DNA from: Methylorubrum thiocyanatum
GTDB lineage: Bacteria > Pseudomonadota > Alphaproteobacteria > Rhizobiales > Beijerinckiaceae
Length of the DNA: 64,000 nucleotides
Assembly (NCBI GenBank): GCA_014138645.1
Contig: JACJIB010000006.1
Coordinates: 62,001 to 126,000 of the forward strand
Direction: 5' to 3'
The stretch's first letter is position 1, and each line of letters starts with the position of its first letter. The notes beneath the pieces are model-generated. The model made no database searches, was not told the DNA's origin, and saw only the letters and a program-made list of their open reading frames with translations. The position numbers were made by a program, and so were the translations under genes. This document shows, in pieces, positions 16,956 through 26,400 of the stretch.

Positions 16956-18167
16956 TCAAAGACGCCTGCGCCCCACGGCCCCGACCGCGACCGCCAGCCC
17001 CGCGGCCGCCAGAGCCGCCAGCACGCCCCAGGCCGGCAAGGCGGCGGAGACACCCTCGCCCAGAGCCGCCTGATAGGCCTCGATCGCCCAGGCGTTGGGG
17101 GTGAGCCAGCCGGCCTGCTGCAGCCAGGGGGGCATGAGGAAGCGGGGCACCATGCTGCCGCCCACCGCCGAGAGCAGCAGCACGCCGAAGGTCGCGGCGA
17201 GATGCGCCTGCTGGCGCGTCGCTGAAAGGGAACAGGCGGCGAGCGCGAGCCCGGCCGCCATGGCGGAGACGAGAACCGAGGTGACGAGCCAGCCGAGCCA
17301 GTGGCCGGAGACATCGACCCCGTGCAGCAAAGCGGCGGCGGAAAAGATCAGCCCGGCCTGGACCACGCCCTGGCCGAGCAGGAACAGGAATTTGCCCATC
17401 ACGATCACCGGCAGGCCGCCGGGGCCGGCGGCGAGACGGTCGGCCAACCCGCCCTCGCGTTCGTCCACGAGGGAGAGCGCCCCCTGCATCGCCGCAAACA
17501 GCAGGAACACCGCGGCGATGGCGCCGGCGTAGTAGCTGACCCGCTCGTTGCCGCGCCCGCTCGCGGTGGTGCGGGTCTCGACGAGGCGGGCAAACGAGAA
17601 CGGCTCCTTCTTCGCCCGCTGCTCGGCGAAGGCCTCGTCGAGGAAGGCGCGCTCGTCGGGGCCGATCTTGCCGGAGCGCTCCACGTCCGCGACGATCCGC
17701 GAGAGCACCACGTCGGGCAGGGCATCGTTGAGGGCGCGCTGGAGCTGGCCCAGCGCGATCGGCGTGGCGAGCGCCCGCGATGGGCTCTCGATCAGCAGCA
17801 CCGGCTGGTCCGGTGCGGCGCGTCCTTTGTCCGCACCGACCGGCGCGCCGAGGTCGCCGCGCAGCACCAGGGCGACATCGACCTCGCCGCGGCGCACGGC
17901 GCGGATGGCCGCCGCCTCGTCCGCCACATCGAGGCGCGCGACGCGTAAGGACGGCTCGGCCTCCAGGGCGGTGACGAGGCGCTGCGTGGTCGCGGTGCCG
18001 GCAAGGTCGACGAGGCCGAGATGGATGCGGATGCGGTCGCCGATCGCGCCCGAGAAGATCGCGGCGAAGATCGCGAAGATGACGGTGGGCAGCACGAAGG
18101 CCATGGTCAGCGCCGCGCGGTCGCGCAGCAGCGAGAGCCACATCACCCGGAACGCCGCCGCGATCAC
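16956..18167 (-). CDS. ABC-2 type exporter permease
   Basis: 403 residues from a GTG start that overlaps the ATPase stop by 4 bp. One N-terminal helix ([19 protein letters not shown]), a periplasmic domain of about 180 residues, and five C-terminal helices match the ABC-2 (YhhJ/DrrB) topology. [16 protein letters not shown] is the conserved cytoplasmic loop. It pairs with the upstream ATPase to form a half-size exporter. Its place among carotenoid-type genes hints at lipid or pigment translocation, but this is inference only. Confidence 0.88.
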   Translation of the reverse strand: MIAAAFRVMWLSLLRDRAALTMAFVLPTVIFAIFAAIFSGAIGDRIRIHLGLVDLAGTATTQRLVTALEAEPSLRVARLDVADEAAAIRAVRRGEVDVALVLRGDLGAPVGADKGRAAPDQPVLLIESPSRALATPIALGQLQRALNDALPDVVLSRIVADVERSGKIGPDERAFLDEAFAEQRAKKEPFSFARLVETRTTASGRGNERVSYYAGAIAAVFLLFAAMQGALSLVDEREGGLADRLAAGPGGLPVIVMGKFLFLLGQGVVQAGLIFSAAALLHGVDVSGHWLGWLVTSVLVSAMAAGLALAACSLSATRQQAHLAATFGVLLLSAVGGSMVPRFLMPPWLQQAGWLTPNAWAIEAYQAALGEGVSAALPAWGVLAALAAAGLAVAVGAVGRRRL

Positions 18168-19132
18168 GCCGCGCTCTCCAGGTCCGGATGATCGGCGAGG
18201 CTGTCCCGGTAGAGGGTTTCCAGGCCGGGGCGACGCACGCGGATCTCGGCCACCGGCACGCCGGCTCCGCGCAGGGCGGCGAGCAGGGCCGCGCCGTCGA
18301 GGCCGCCCGCGGCGCCGTGGTCGGCACGCCAGAACCGCGCATCGCCCCCGTGCGGGGCGAAGCCGGAGCGGCGCAGGGCCGCCTCGGCGGCGGCGTCGGG
18401 GGCGCCTTCCAGAACCGCCTCGTGCTCCGGTGGGGCGGCATCGAGGGGGCGCATGAGGGCGGCGAGCGGCCCCTCCCGCCGGATCCGCCCGTCGGCGAGG
18501 ATGGCGATCCGGTCGGCGAGGCGCTCGGCCTCGGAGAAGTCGTGGGTGCTGACGACGAGCCCGGCGCCGCCCGCGCGCAGGGCCGCCAGCACCGCGTGGA
18601 TCGCCGCCCGCGCCTCGAGATCGACGCCCTGGGTCGGCTCGTCGAGGAGGATCAGGTCGGGGGAGGCGAGGAGGCTCGCGGCGATGTTGACCCGGCGCTG
18701 GTAGCCGCCGGAGAGCGTGGCGACGGGCCGGTCCTTCACCTCGGCCAGGGCGCAGCGCCCGATCGCCGCCGCCACCGCCCCGCGCCGCTCCCCCCGCTTC
18801 AGGCCGGCGAGCCGGGCGAACACGTCGAGGTTCTCCGCGACGGTGAGGCGCGGATAGAGCGCGATCTCCTGCGGCACGAAGCCGATCCGCTTCCGGGTCG
18901 CCCGGTCGGCATGGGGGTCGCCGCCGAGGACGCGCACCGAGCCGGCCTCGGGCGCGAGCCGCCCGGCGAGCAGGCGGATCAGGCTGGTCTTGCCGGCCCC
19001 GTTCGGGCCGAGCAGCGCCAGCGTCGTGCCGCGCACGAGCGTGAGGTCCAGGCCGCGCAGGGCCGGGCGGCCGCGATAGGCGAGGGCGGCACCCTCGACG
19101 GAGACGAGGGGCGAGGCATCGCTGCGCATCAT
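18164..19132 (-). CDS. ABC exporter ATP-binding protein
   Basis: About 322 residues. Walker A is GPNGAGKTS near residue 40, the signature is LSGGYQRR, Walker B is [12 protein letters not shown], and the H-loop is STHD. A C-terminal extension of about 100 residues follows, as in DrrA-type exporters. It begins 8-11 bp after the DUF2141 gene (ATG at 19132 or 19129) and ends in a GTGA overlap with its permease gene. It drives export of an unidentified substrate. Confidence 0.9.
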   Translation of the reverse strand: MMRSDASPLVSVEGAALAYRGRPALRGLDLTLVRGTTLALLGPNGAGKTSLIRLLAGRLAPEAGSVRVLGGDPHADRATRKRIGFVPQEIALYPRLTVAENLDVFARLAGLKRGERRGAVAAAIGRCALAEVKDRPVATLSGGYQRRVNIAASLLASPDLILLDEPTQGVDLEARAAIHAVLAALRAGGAGLVVSTHDFSEAERLADRIAILADGRIRREGPLAALMRPLDAAPPEHEAVLEGAPDAAAEAALRRSGFAPHGGDARFWRADHGAAGGLDGAALLAALRGAGVPVAEIRVRRPGLETLYRDSLADHPDLESAA

Positions 19133-19139
19133 CCGGCTG

Positions 19140-19568
19140 TCAGCGGTGCGGCAGAGGACGGGCGAGGCGGACCCGGACAGCGGCGCCGGGTTCACGCACG
19201 GAGACGCTCGCGCTGGCGAAATCCGGCCGGGCCCGCCGGCCGACCACGCCGGAGAAGCCGTAGGGTTCCAGCGGCAGGCCCAGCCTCGTCCGGTCGAGCC
19301 GGCCGTTGCCGTTCTCGTCCTGGAAGGCGGCGACCGCCCAGACGCCCGCCGGCACCTCGGTGAAGACGAAGCGCTCGACGCCGCCGCGGGCCGGGACGCT
19401 GCGGCCGATCGGGCAGGCGGACTCCGTCAAGCCGCCCTGGCACAGCGTGACGTAGATCTCGCCCGGCCCCGGCTCGATGCCCTCGACGAACACCTCCAGG
19501 CTCGCCGCGCCGGCCGGGCCTGCGAGGGCGGCGAGCACGGCGAGGCCGGAGAGACACGCGGCCCGCAT
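19140..19568 (-). CDS. secreted DUF2141 protein
   Basis: 142 residues. The first 25 form a signal peptide (MRAACLSGLAVLAALAGPAGAA). The mature protein has the DUF2141 pattern: LEVFVEGIEPGPGEIYVTLC, FTEVPAGVWAVAAFQDENGNG, then LGLPLEPYGFS. It is periplasmic and of unknown activity. The start overlaps the stop of the CrtI-family gene by one base (TGATG), so the two are likely co-translated. DUF2141 genes often accompany carotenoid clusters, which supports the pathway reading here. Confidence 0.8.
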   Translation of the reverse strand: MRAACLSGLAVLAALAGPAGAASLEVFVEGIEPGPGEIYVTLCQGGLTESACPIGRSVPARGGVERFVFTEVPAGVWAVAAFQDENGNGRLDRTRLGLPLEPYGFSGVVGRRARPDFASASVSVREPGAAVRVRLARPLPHR

Positions 19569-21256
19569 CAGCTCGGATCGCCCTGCGTGGCGAGGGGCGA
19601 GGTCGTCGGCAGGTCCGCCAGGATCGCGGGCGCCTGCTCCTTGGCGAGATCCTCGATCAGGAGCCGGGCGGAGATACGCGCGCCCTCGTAGATCACGGGC
19701 AGGCCCGAGCCCGGATGGGTGCCGCCGCCGACGAGGTAGAGCCCCGGCCCGAAGCGGTTGTGCGGGCGGAACCACAGCATCTGCATCAGGTCGTGGGCGA
19801 GATTGAAGGTCGCGCCCTCATGCACGGCGAACGCGTCGCGCCAGTCGCGGGGATCGACCACGCGCTCGTAGCGGATGCGGCTCTCGATGTCGGGAATCCC
19901 GAGGAGCTTCAGACGCTCCAGCACCAGCTTGCGGTAGCTCGGCCCGACCGCCTCCCAATCGATGCCGGACTTCAGATTGGGCACCGGCACCAGCACGTAG
20001 AGGGCGGTGTGGCCGGGCGGCGCCATGCCGCCATCGGTGAAGCCCGCATGCTGCACGTAGATCGACGGCTGCATCGGCAGAGTGCCGCCGGTGATCTCGG
20101 TGATGTTGCGCTCGTATTCCTTGGACAACAGGATCGTGTGATGGCCGAGGCTCTCGGGCATTTTGCCCTCGATCCCGAGGTAGAGCATGTAGGTCGAGCA
20201 GGAGAGGCGCGCCTTGCCGATCTTGGCGTCGCGCCAGCGCGGGCGCCGCTCCTCCGGCACGAGATCGCGGATCACCTTGGCGAAGTCGCCGTTCACGACC
20301 ACCGCATCGGCCTTCAGGGTCTCGCCGCCGACGACCACGCCGCAGGCGCGCTTGCCCTCGAACAGCACCCGATCGACCGATTGGCCGAGACGGATATCGA
20401 CGCCCATGCGGCGGGCGAGGCCCGCCATCGCCTCCGAGACCGCGCCGCAGCCGCCGACCGGGTGATAGACCCCGTGCTCGTATTCGAGGAACGAGAGGAT
20501 CGTGAACAGGCTCGGGCAGCGGAAGGGGCTCATCCCGAGATATTTGGTCTGGAACGAGAAGGCGAGGCGCACCCGCGGGTCGGCGAAATAGCGCCTGAGA
20601 TCCCGGTCCACGCTGCGGCCGGGATGGAGATGGGGCAGGGCCGCGAGCATCGCCGGACTCGCCATCGACAGGATGTTGTCGAAGGGCTGCTCCAGCACCG
20701 GCTTGAAGTAGTTCAGCTTGGTCCGGTTCTCGGCGAAGAACTTCTCTACGTTCTCCGCGTCGGCGGGGGCGAGACGGGCGATCTCCTCCTTGAGCCGCAG
20801 CACGTCGCCGGTGGCGCGGATCTGGCCCGAGACGCCGTCCTCGCCCTCGAAGACGAGGTTGTATTGCGGGTCGAGCCGCTCCAGCCTGACATGGTCCTCC
20901 AGGCGCTCGCCGCAGGATTCGAAGATATCGGCGAGGATCTGCGGATACAGGAAGAAGGTCGGGCCGATGTCGAAGCGGTAGCCGCCCGGCGCCTCGACGG
21001 TCTTGGTGCGCCCGCCGACGACGTCGTCGCGCTCGATCACCGTCACATGCAGCCCGGCCTTGGCCAGGAGCAGCGCGCTGGCGAGCCCACCGGGGCCGGC
21101 CCCGACGACGACGACGCGGCGGCCCGACAGGGTACGCAAACCTTCCCGCGACTGCAGCAACGCTCTGAGACTCCCGACCTGAAATTGTGCGGCCAATCTT
21201 GGCCGGAAGCAGACGGACGGCAAGGGGCGCGGATTGTCGCGTGCCGCCGGCCTCAA
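19568..21256 (-). CDS. CrtI-family carotenoid desaturase/oxidase, second copy
   Basis: Up to 562 residues. VVVVGAGPGGLASALLLAKAG near residue 48 is the FAD-binding motif, GYRFDIGPTFFLYPQ follows, and GPGLYLVGGGTHPGSGLPVIYEGARI is the C-terminal CrtI signature. Residues 1-40 before the FAD motif look non-homologous, so a TTG or GTG start around 21130-21170 is quite possible; the coordinate given is the outer ATG-type limit. It is the first gene of the carotenoid-type minus-strand run. It differs clearly from the 14355-15893 paralogue, which suggests distinct steps such as desaturation and terminal oxidation. Confidence 0.85.
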   Translation of the reverse strand: MRPAARDNPRPLPSVCFRPRLAAQFQVGSLRALLQSREGLRTLSGRRVVVVGAGPGGLASALLLAKAGLHVTVIERDDVVGGRTKTVEAPGGYRFDIGPTFFLYPQILADIFESCGERLEDHVRLERLDPQYNLVFEGEDGVSGQIRATGDVLRLKEEIARLAPADAENVEKFFAENRTKLNYFKPVLEQPFDNILSMASPAMLAALPHLHPGRSVDRDLRRYFADPRVRLAFSFQTKYLGMSPFRCPSLFTILSFLEYEHGVYHPVGGCGAVSEAMAGLARRMGVDIRLGQSVDRVLFEGKRACGVVVGGETLKADAVVVNGDFAKVIRDLVPEERRPRWRDAKIGKARLSCSTYMLYLGIEGKMPESLGHHTILLSKEYERNITEITGGTLPMQPSIYVQHAGFTDGGMAPPGHTALYVLVPVPNLKSGIDWEAVGPSYRKLVLERLKLLGIPDIESRIRYERVVDPRDWRDAFAVHEGATFNLAHDLMQMLWFRPHNRFGPGLYLVGGGTHPGSGLPVIYEGARISARLLIEDLAKEQAPAILADLPTTSPLATQGDPS

Positions 21257-21332
21257 CAGATTCCGGTTGTGTCTTCCCGGCTCAGCCCGATCGACCCGAG
21301 GCCACGGCGTGCGAAATCGCCCCCTGAACGCC

Positions 21333-22835
21333 TCAGGGGCGCCCCCGCCGCCTCAAGGGAAGCACGGCGGCCGCACCGACCTGCGGCCCGGTCTCGGCGT
21401 CGAGATCGGGCACGGCGATGATCGGCGCGCCGCGCAGATCCCTGCGCATGACGATGGCGCCGCGCTCCTCCAGATAGCCGAGCATGCGCCGGGCGCGCCC
21501 CGCCGAGGAGGTGCCGTAGGCCTCCGCCAAAGCCGCGTCGGACGGGCAGGGCGATCCTTCGAGCGCCGTGCGGGCGATGAGCAGGAACAGGCCGGCCAGA
21601 TCCTCGGGCAGGCTGGCGGCGATCTCCTGGGCGCGCTCCCAGCCGGGCCCTTCCGCGGTGGCGCCCTGGACGCCGGCCCGCGCCACGGCGAGGCGGCGCT
21701 TGAACTCGGGCAGGCCCATCGCCTCGCCGCCGATCCGGCGGATACGGCAGCGGACGGTGAAGTCCTGATAGAGGGTGGCGGGCGTGCAGGCGGCAGCGTC
21801 CGAATCCGCCAGCACCGAGGCGAGGATCTCGGCCATCGCCGCCTCGCGCTCGGCCGGGTCCATCGGCTCCTCTTCCGGCAGATCCTCGCGCACCGGCGGA
21901 CGGTAATTGGCGAGCTGGACCAGAACGTCCGGCCCCGGCGCCCGCACCGGCTTCGGCCGGGGGGAGGGCAGCGGCCGCGCCTCCTCCTCGGGGGAGGCGG
22001 TGAGAATCAGGGCGCGCGCCTCCTCGCCCATGGTCGGCAGCGGCAGCAGGGCCGGGGCGGCGTTGCGGCTCTCGGTCACCGTCGGGCCGATGGCGATCGG
22101 CAGCGGACGCTTCGAGAGGGCGGGGCCGAGGCCGACGAAATGCCCGCGCGCGAGGTCGCGAAACATCTCAGCCTGACGGCGGTCGAGGCCCAGGAGGTCG
22201 GCGGCGCGGGCCATGTCGATGTCGAGGAAGGTGCGGCCCATCAGGAAGTTCGAGGCCTCCGCCGCGACGTTCTTGGCGAGCTTGGCCAGACGCTGCGTGG
22301 CGATGATGCCGGCCAAACCGCGCTTACGGCCGCGGCACATCAGGTTGGTCATGGCACCGAGCGACAGGCGGCGGGCCTCGTCCGAGACCTCGCCCGCGGC
22401 GGCCGGCGCGAAGAGCTGCGCCTCGTCGACGACCACCAGCATCGGATACCAGAGCGAGCGGTCGGCATCGAACAGGCCGCCGAGGAAGGCGGCGGCGGCG
22501 CGCATCTGATCCTCGGCGTCGAGCCCTTCGAGGGACAGAACGACCGAAACGCGGTGCTCGCGCACGCGGGCGGCGATCCGCAGGAGTTCGGCCTCGTTGC
22601 CGTCCGCCTCGACCACGACGTGGCCGTAGCGCTCGGCGAGCGTGACGAAATCGCCCTCGGGGTCGATGATCGCCTGCTGCACGAGGCCGGCGCTCTGCTC
22701 CAGCAGGCGGCGCAGCAGGTGCGACTTGCCCGAACCGGAATTGCCCTGGACGAGCAGGCGCGTCGCCAGAAGCTCGGTGAGGTCCATCGTCCCGGGCCGA
22801 TCGCCGGCCCGCCCCAGATCGATCTCGTAGCCCAT
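21333..22835 (-). CDS. HerA-like P-loop ATPase (DUF87 type)
   Basis: 500 residues. Walker A is GNSGSGKSH at residues 31-39 and Walker B is MLVVVDEAQ near 131-139, followed by GRKRGLAGIIATQRLAKL, the arginine/sensor region of HerA-FtsK helicases. A Pro/Glu-rich linker at about 255-315 leads to a C-terminal domain with a winged-helix-like end (DAALAEAYGTSSAGRARRMLGYLEERGAI). HerA ATPases translocate DNA, usually with the nuclease NurA or as part of defence systems, but no nuclease lies beside it here. The role is therefore open. Confidence 0.8.
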   Translation of the reverse strand: MGYEIDLGRAGDRPGTMDLTELLATRLLVQGNSGSGKSHLLRRLLEQSAGLVQQAIIDPEGDFVTLAERYGHVVVEADGNEAELLRIAARVREHRVSVVLSLEGLDAEDQMRAAAAFLGGLFDADRSLWYPMLVVVDEAQLFAPAAAGEVSDEARRLSLGAMTNLMCRGRKRGLAGIIATQRLAKLAKNVAAEASNFLMGRTFLDIDMARAADLLGLDRRQAEMFRDLARGHFVGLGPALSKRPLPIAIGPTVTESRNAAPALLPLPTMGEEARALILTASPEEEARPLPSPRPKPVRAPGPDVLVQLANYRPPVREDLPEEEPMDPAEREAAMAEILASVLADSDAAACTPATLYQDFTVRCRIRRIGGEAMGLPEFKRRLAVARAGVQGATAEGPGWERAQEIAASLPEDLAGLFLLIARTALEGSPCPSDAALAEAYGTSSAGRARRMLGYLEERGAIVMRRDLRGAPIIAVPDLDAETGPQVGAAAVLPLRRRGRP

Positions 22836-22947
22836 CCCGTTCCCCGCTGGCGCCCGAGGCTTCTAACATGCGCGGGGCGGCCGGGGTCCGCGGGGGCTCC
22901 AGCCGTCCACAGGCGGGAGGTCGCAGCCGCCTCTCGAGGTCCCGGCT

Positions 22948-23757
22948 TCAGCCTGCGAGCCGCCGTCCCGCCAGATGATGCAGCGCGATCGCCCCCGCCG
23001 TCGCGACGTTGAGCGAGTCGAAGCCCGGCGCCATGGCGATGCGCAGGCGGCGGGCGCGGGCCATCAGCGCCTCCGGCAGGCCGGGGCCTTCCGTGCCGAG
23101 CAGCAGCAGCGCGCGGGACGGCGGCGCCAGCCTGTCGAGCGTCTCATGGCCGCCGGGGGTCAGCGCCAGCGGGGTCAGGGCGTGGCGCTCGGCCAGATCC
23201 AAGAGCGCCGCCCCGCTCGCCGCGCGGGCGAAGGGCACGGTCAGCGCCGCGCCGGCCGAAACGCGGATCGCCTTGCGGTAGAGCGGATCGCAGGTCTCGG
23301 CGTCGAGCCAGACCGCGTCGGCGCCGAAGGCGGCGGCGTTGCGGAACAGGCCGCCGACATTGTCGTGATTGGTCAGCCCCACCATTCCGACGACGAGTGC
23401 CGGGGCCGGGGCGGGCGGGACCAGCGCCTCGGGCGCGGGCTCCGCGCCGCGAAGGCCGACCGCCAGCACGCCGCGGTGGATCGGGAAGCCGGCCACCGCG
23501 CTCATCACGTCCTTGCCGGCGAGGTAGACCGGCGGCCCGTCCCCCCTCAGCAGATCCGAGAAACCCGGCCAGCGCTCGGGCGCCAGCAGCACCGATTCCG
23601 CGGCGAAGCGGGCGCCGGGCGAGAACAGCAGCCGCAGGGTGACCTCGCCCTCGACGATGATGCGCCCCTGCCGGCCCACGAGGTCGCGCTCGCGCACGGC
23701 CCGGTAGGCGCAGAGCCGCGGATCGTCCGGATCGTCGATGGCGATCGGTTCAGGCAA
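22948..23757 (-). CDS. SpoU/TrmH-family RNA 2'-O-methyltransferase
   Basis: 269 residues. The SPOUT knot motifs are all present: GMVGLTNHDNVGGLFRNAAAFGAD with the catalytic Asn-Arg, LLLGTEGPGLP, and IAMAPGFDSLNVATAGAIALHHL. The N-terminal 95 residues form the substrate-binding domain (GRIIVEGEVTLRLL). It should 2'-O-methylate a tRNA or rRNA ribose; the target is not clear. It appears to start at TTG 23757, 6 bp after the MaoC stop, so translation may be coupled. Confidence 0.85.
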   Translation of the reverse strand: MPEPIAIDDPDDPRLCAYRAVRERDLVGRQGRIIVEGEVTLRLLFSPGARFAAESVLLAPERWPGFSDLLRGDGPPVYLAGKDVMSAVAGFPIHRGVLAVGLRGAEPAPEALVPPAPAPALVVGMVGLTNHDNVGGLFRNAAAFGADAVWLDAETCDPLYRKAIRVSAGAALTVPFARAASGAALLDLAERHALTPLALTPGGHETLDRLAPPSRALLLLGTEGPGLPEALMARARRLRIAMAPGFDSLNVATAGAIALHHLAGRRLAG

Positions 23758-23763
23758 TCGGGG

Positions 23764-24237
23764 TCAGGCGCGTCCGCCGCCCATGCGCATGGCGAGCGGG
23801 TCGGCCTCCTCCTTCTTCGGCACCTTCACCAGGGCCTCGCCGTCGAGCACCACCTCGTCGCCGACGGAGCAGGTGCAGGCGAGCCGCGCGCGGCGGCGCT
23901 CGGGGATCAGTTCGGCGACCTCGACCTTCACCTCGACGACGTCGCCGATGCGCACAGGCGCGCGGAAGTTCAGGGTCTGCGAGATGTAGACCGCGCCCGG
24001 CCCGGGCAGGCGGGTGCCGAGCACCGCCGAGATCAGGCCGGCGGTGTAGAGGCCGTGGGCGATGCGGGTGCCGAAGGGCGTGCGCGCGGCGAAGTGCTCG
24101 GAGAGGTGGATCGGATTGCGGTCGCCGGTGATCTCGGCGAAGCCGACCACGTCGGAGGAGGAGATCTCCTTCTTGAGGATCTCGGTGAGACCGACTTCGA
24201 GATCCTCGAAATAGAGCACGCGCAGTTCGGGCAACAT
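23764..24237 (-). CDS. MaoC-like (R)-specific enoyl-CoA hydratase
   Basis: 157 residues, a single hot-dog fold. FAEITGDRNPIHLSEHFA contains the catalytic Asp39 and His44 of R-hydratase motif 2. GTRIAHGLYTAGLIS follows. It hydrates trans-2-enoyl-CoA to (R)-3-hydroxyacyl-CoA; PhaJ-type enzymes feed PHA synthesis, but in methylotrophs related proteins act on other C4-C5 acyl-CoAs. The start at 24237 (MLPELRVLYFEDL) is chosen because the frame further upstream has no domain. Confidence 0.85.
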   Translation of the reverse strand: MLPELRVLYFEDLEVGLTEILKKEISSSDVVGFAEITGDRNPIHLSEHFAARTPFGTRIAHGLYTAGLISAVLGTRLPGPGAVYISQTLNFRAPVRIGDVVEVKVEVAELIPERRRARLACTCSVGDEVVLDGEALVKVPKKEEADPLAMRMGGGRA

Positions 24238-24439
24238 CGTCAACGCCTCCCCGGTCCGGACCGCCGCTCGACGGGCGGCTTGTCTATCCTTTGGCAGATC
24301 CTTCGCCTTGCACAGCCGGGCGCGCAAATCCAGACGGACGTTAGGCGGAAAGCGCGGCGCCTGCGGGAGGGCTCTCGACAGGGCCGGGCGGCTTGAGGCA
24401 ATCACCGGCCCGCTTCGTTCTGCCCGCGGGATCCCACCG

Positions 24440-25060
24440 GTGCCTCGTCTGCCGCCCTCGCCGAGCCTGCGCCCGGTCGTCGCCCGCGTGGCGGCGCTGA
24501 ACCTCGGCTATTTCGGCATCGAGATCGCGGTCGCGCTCGCCATCGGCTCGGTGGCGCTGATCGCCGACAGCCTCGACTTTCTCGAAGACGCCGCGATCAA
24601 CCTCCTGATCTTCGCAGGCTTGAGCTGGAGCGTGCGCAACCGGGCCCGGCTCGGCACGCTTCTGGCCGGCATCCTGCTGGTGCCGGGCCTCGCCACGGCC
24701 TGGGCCGCCTACGAGAAGTTTTCGGACTTCACCACGCCGGCTCCCGTGCCGCTGACGCTGACCGGCCTCGGCGCGCTTCTCGTCAACCTTGCCTGCGCGC
24801 TGATGCTGGCGCGCCACCGCGACGGCCATGGCAGCCTGACCCGGGCGGCCTATCTCTCCGCCCGCAACGACGTGGCCGCCAACCTCGCGATCATCGTCGC
24901 CGGCCTCGTGACCGCGCTGACGCTCTCGCCCTGGCCCGACCTCGTGGCGGCGGCGGGCATCGCCGTGATCAACGCCGATTCCGCCTTCGACGTGCTCAAG
25001 GCCGCCCGCCGCGAATGGCGTGCCGCGGCCGAGGACGCCGCCTCGCGGGCGCGCGCCTAA
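24440..25060 (+). CDS. cation diffusion facilitator-like transporter
   Basis: About 206 residues starting at GTG 24440. Six hydrophobic segments include NLGYFGIEIAVALAIGSVALIADSLDFLEDAAINL, the CDF helix II region with the metal-site Asp residues, and the later HGSLTRAAYLSARNDVAANLAII with the second His/Asp site. The C-terminal cytoplasmic domain of larger CDF proteins is missing, so this is the short form. The substrate is probably Zn, Co or another divalent metal, based on family only. Confidence 0.75.
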   Translation: MPRLPPSPSLRPVVARVAALNLGYFGIEIAVALAIGSVALIADSLDFLEDAAINLLIFAGLSWSVRNRARLGTLLAGILLVPGLATAWAAYEKFSDFTTPAPVPLTLTGLGALLVNLACALMLARHRDGHGSLTRAAYLSARNDVAANLAIIVAGLVTALTLSPWPDLVAAAGIAVINADSAFDVLKAARREWRAAAEDAASRARA

Positions 25061-25111
25061 CCCTTAACTCGCCCCTTACTCGACCCTTACTCTCACGGAC
25101 CTGCGGACCGC

Positions 25112-25960
25112 GTGCTGCGCCTTTTCCCCCTCTCCGATCTGCATCTCGAACGGCGCCGCCCGGAGATGATCCCGCCGCCCGCGGCGCCCTTCGACGTGCT
25201 CGTCTGCGCCGGCGACCTGCACGAGGGCCAGCCCGAGGCCGGGCTCGCCACGGTGCTCGCGCTGGCGGACGGGCGGCCGGTCGTGCTGGTGCCGGGCAAC
25301 CACGAGCACTATGCCCCGACCGGCGATCCGCGCACCGCGCCGGAACTGCTCGCCGCGCTGGAGCGCGAGGTCGCCCGGATGAATGGGCGGGGCGGCCGCA
25401 TCCACCTGCTCCAGGGCGGGCAGGCGGTCGTGATCGGCGGCGTGCGCTTCGTCGGCACCACGCTGTGGAGCGACTGGTCGCTCGCCGGGCGCTGGCTCAC
25501 CGACGACATGCCCGACCGCCCCGACGACCCCGTCGCCTTTGCCGCCGCGCGGATGACCGATCCGGTCACCGGCTCGCGGGAGTACCGCGGCTCGATCCGC
25601 CGGGCCGACCGCGCGGCCTGGTCGCCGGCGGACGCGATGGAGGCCCATACCCGCGAGAAGGCCGCCCTGCTCGAAGCCCTGGCCCGGCCGCACGAGGGTC
25701 CGACGGTCGCCGTCACGCACCATCCGCCGAGCCCGCTCGCCGCCGACGCGTTCCGCGGGGCACCCGGCGTGCCGTGGTGGGTGCCGGCCTTCTACGCCAC
25801 CACCGTGCTCGACGATCTGCCCGACGCGGACCGCCCGGATCTCTGGATCTCCGGCCACTTCCATGCCGGCCACGACAAGCGGATCGGGCGCACCCGCTGG
25901 CTCGCCAACCCCGTCGAAGGAAAGACCTTTCGGAGCGACCTCATCGTTGCGGTGGGATGA
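25112..25960 (+). CDS. calcineurin-like metallophosphoesterase
   Basis: 282 residues from a GTG start. The dinuclear metal motifs are in order: SDLHLE near residue 8, CAGDLHEG near 52, PGNHEHY near 77, THHPPSP and SGHFHAGHD near the end. Such enzymes hydrolyse phosphodiesters or phosphomonoesters; no signal peptide is present, so it is cytoplasmic. Substrate unknown. It stands alone in the plus direction, 51 bp after the CDF-like gene. Confidence 0.85.
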   Translation: MLRLFPLSDLHLERRRPEMIPPPAAPFDVLVCAGDLHEGQPEAGLATVLALADGRPVVLVPGNHEHYAPTGDPRTAPELLAALEREVARMNGRGGRIHLLQGGQAVVIGGVRFVGTTLWSDWSLAGRWLTDDMPDRPDDPVAFAAARMTDPVTGSREYRGSIRRADRAAWSPADAMEAHTREKAALLEALARPHEGPTVAVTHHPPSPLAADAFRGAPGVPWWVPAFYATTVLDDLPDADRPDLWISGHFHAGHDKRIGRTRWLANPVEGKTFRSDLIVAVG

Positions 25961-26053
25961 CGCTCCCCTCGGCGAAACCCGATGACGACATCGTGCGTAG
26001 CCTCCCGGCCGCCCCATGCGGGTAGAACTGACAAAAAACCCGGGAGATTCGCC

Positions 26054-26275
26054 ATGAATGCCTTCATCGCCGTCGTGCTCGTCTGCGCCAACGGCATCCC
26101 GCAGCAGGACTGCACCGACGATCGCGCGAGCGAAGTGCGCAAGGTCCGCGTCGCGAACGAACTCGGCTGCACCAACGGCTGGCAGGAGATCATCGCCCGC
26201 ACCGATCTGCGCGACGAAGTCGGCAAGACGAGCTACCTCAAGACCGAGTGCCGACGGGTGAAGGAGCGCGAATAG
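26054..26275 (+). CDS. small Cys-containing secreted-type protein, unknown
   Basis: 73 residues from ATG 26054 with a CGGGAG site 9 bp upstream. A short hydrophobic start (AFIAVVLVCANG) is followed by a charged body with four cysteines in all and conserved-looking pairs (PQQDCTDDRA, ELGCTNGWQEII, LKTECRRVKE). Resembles small hypothetical proteins common in Methylobacterium. Function unknown. Confidence 0.6.
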   Translation: MNAFIAVVLVCANGIPQQDCTDDRASEVRKVRVANELGCTNGWQEIIARTDLRDEVGKTSYLKTECRRVKERE

Positions 26276-26400
26276 TGCCGGCCGTTGCCCCTGCGTCGTC
26301 GCCTCAGCGGCGGAATCTGCTATTCAGGCCCGGCCGAGTCCTGAAACCCGCGTGAGCGGACGGGGCCGGCGCAGATTGCCGCCGATCGCCCGAGAGATTG

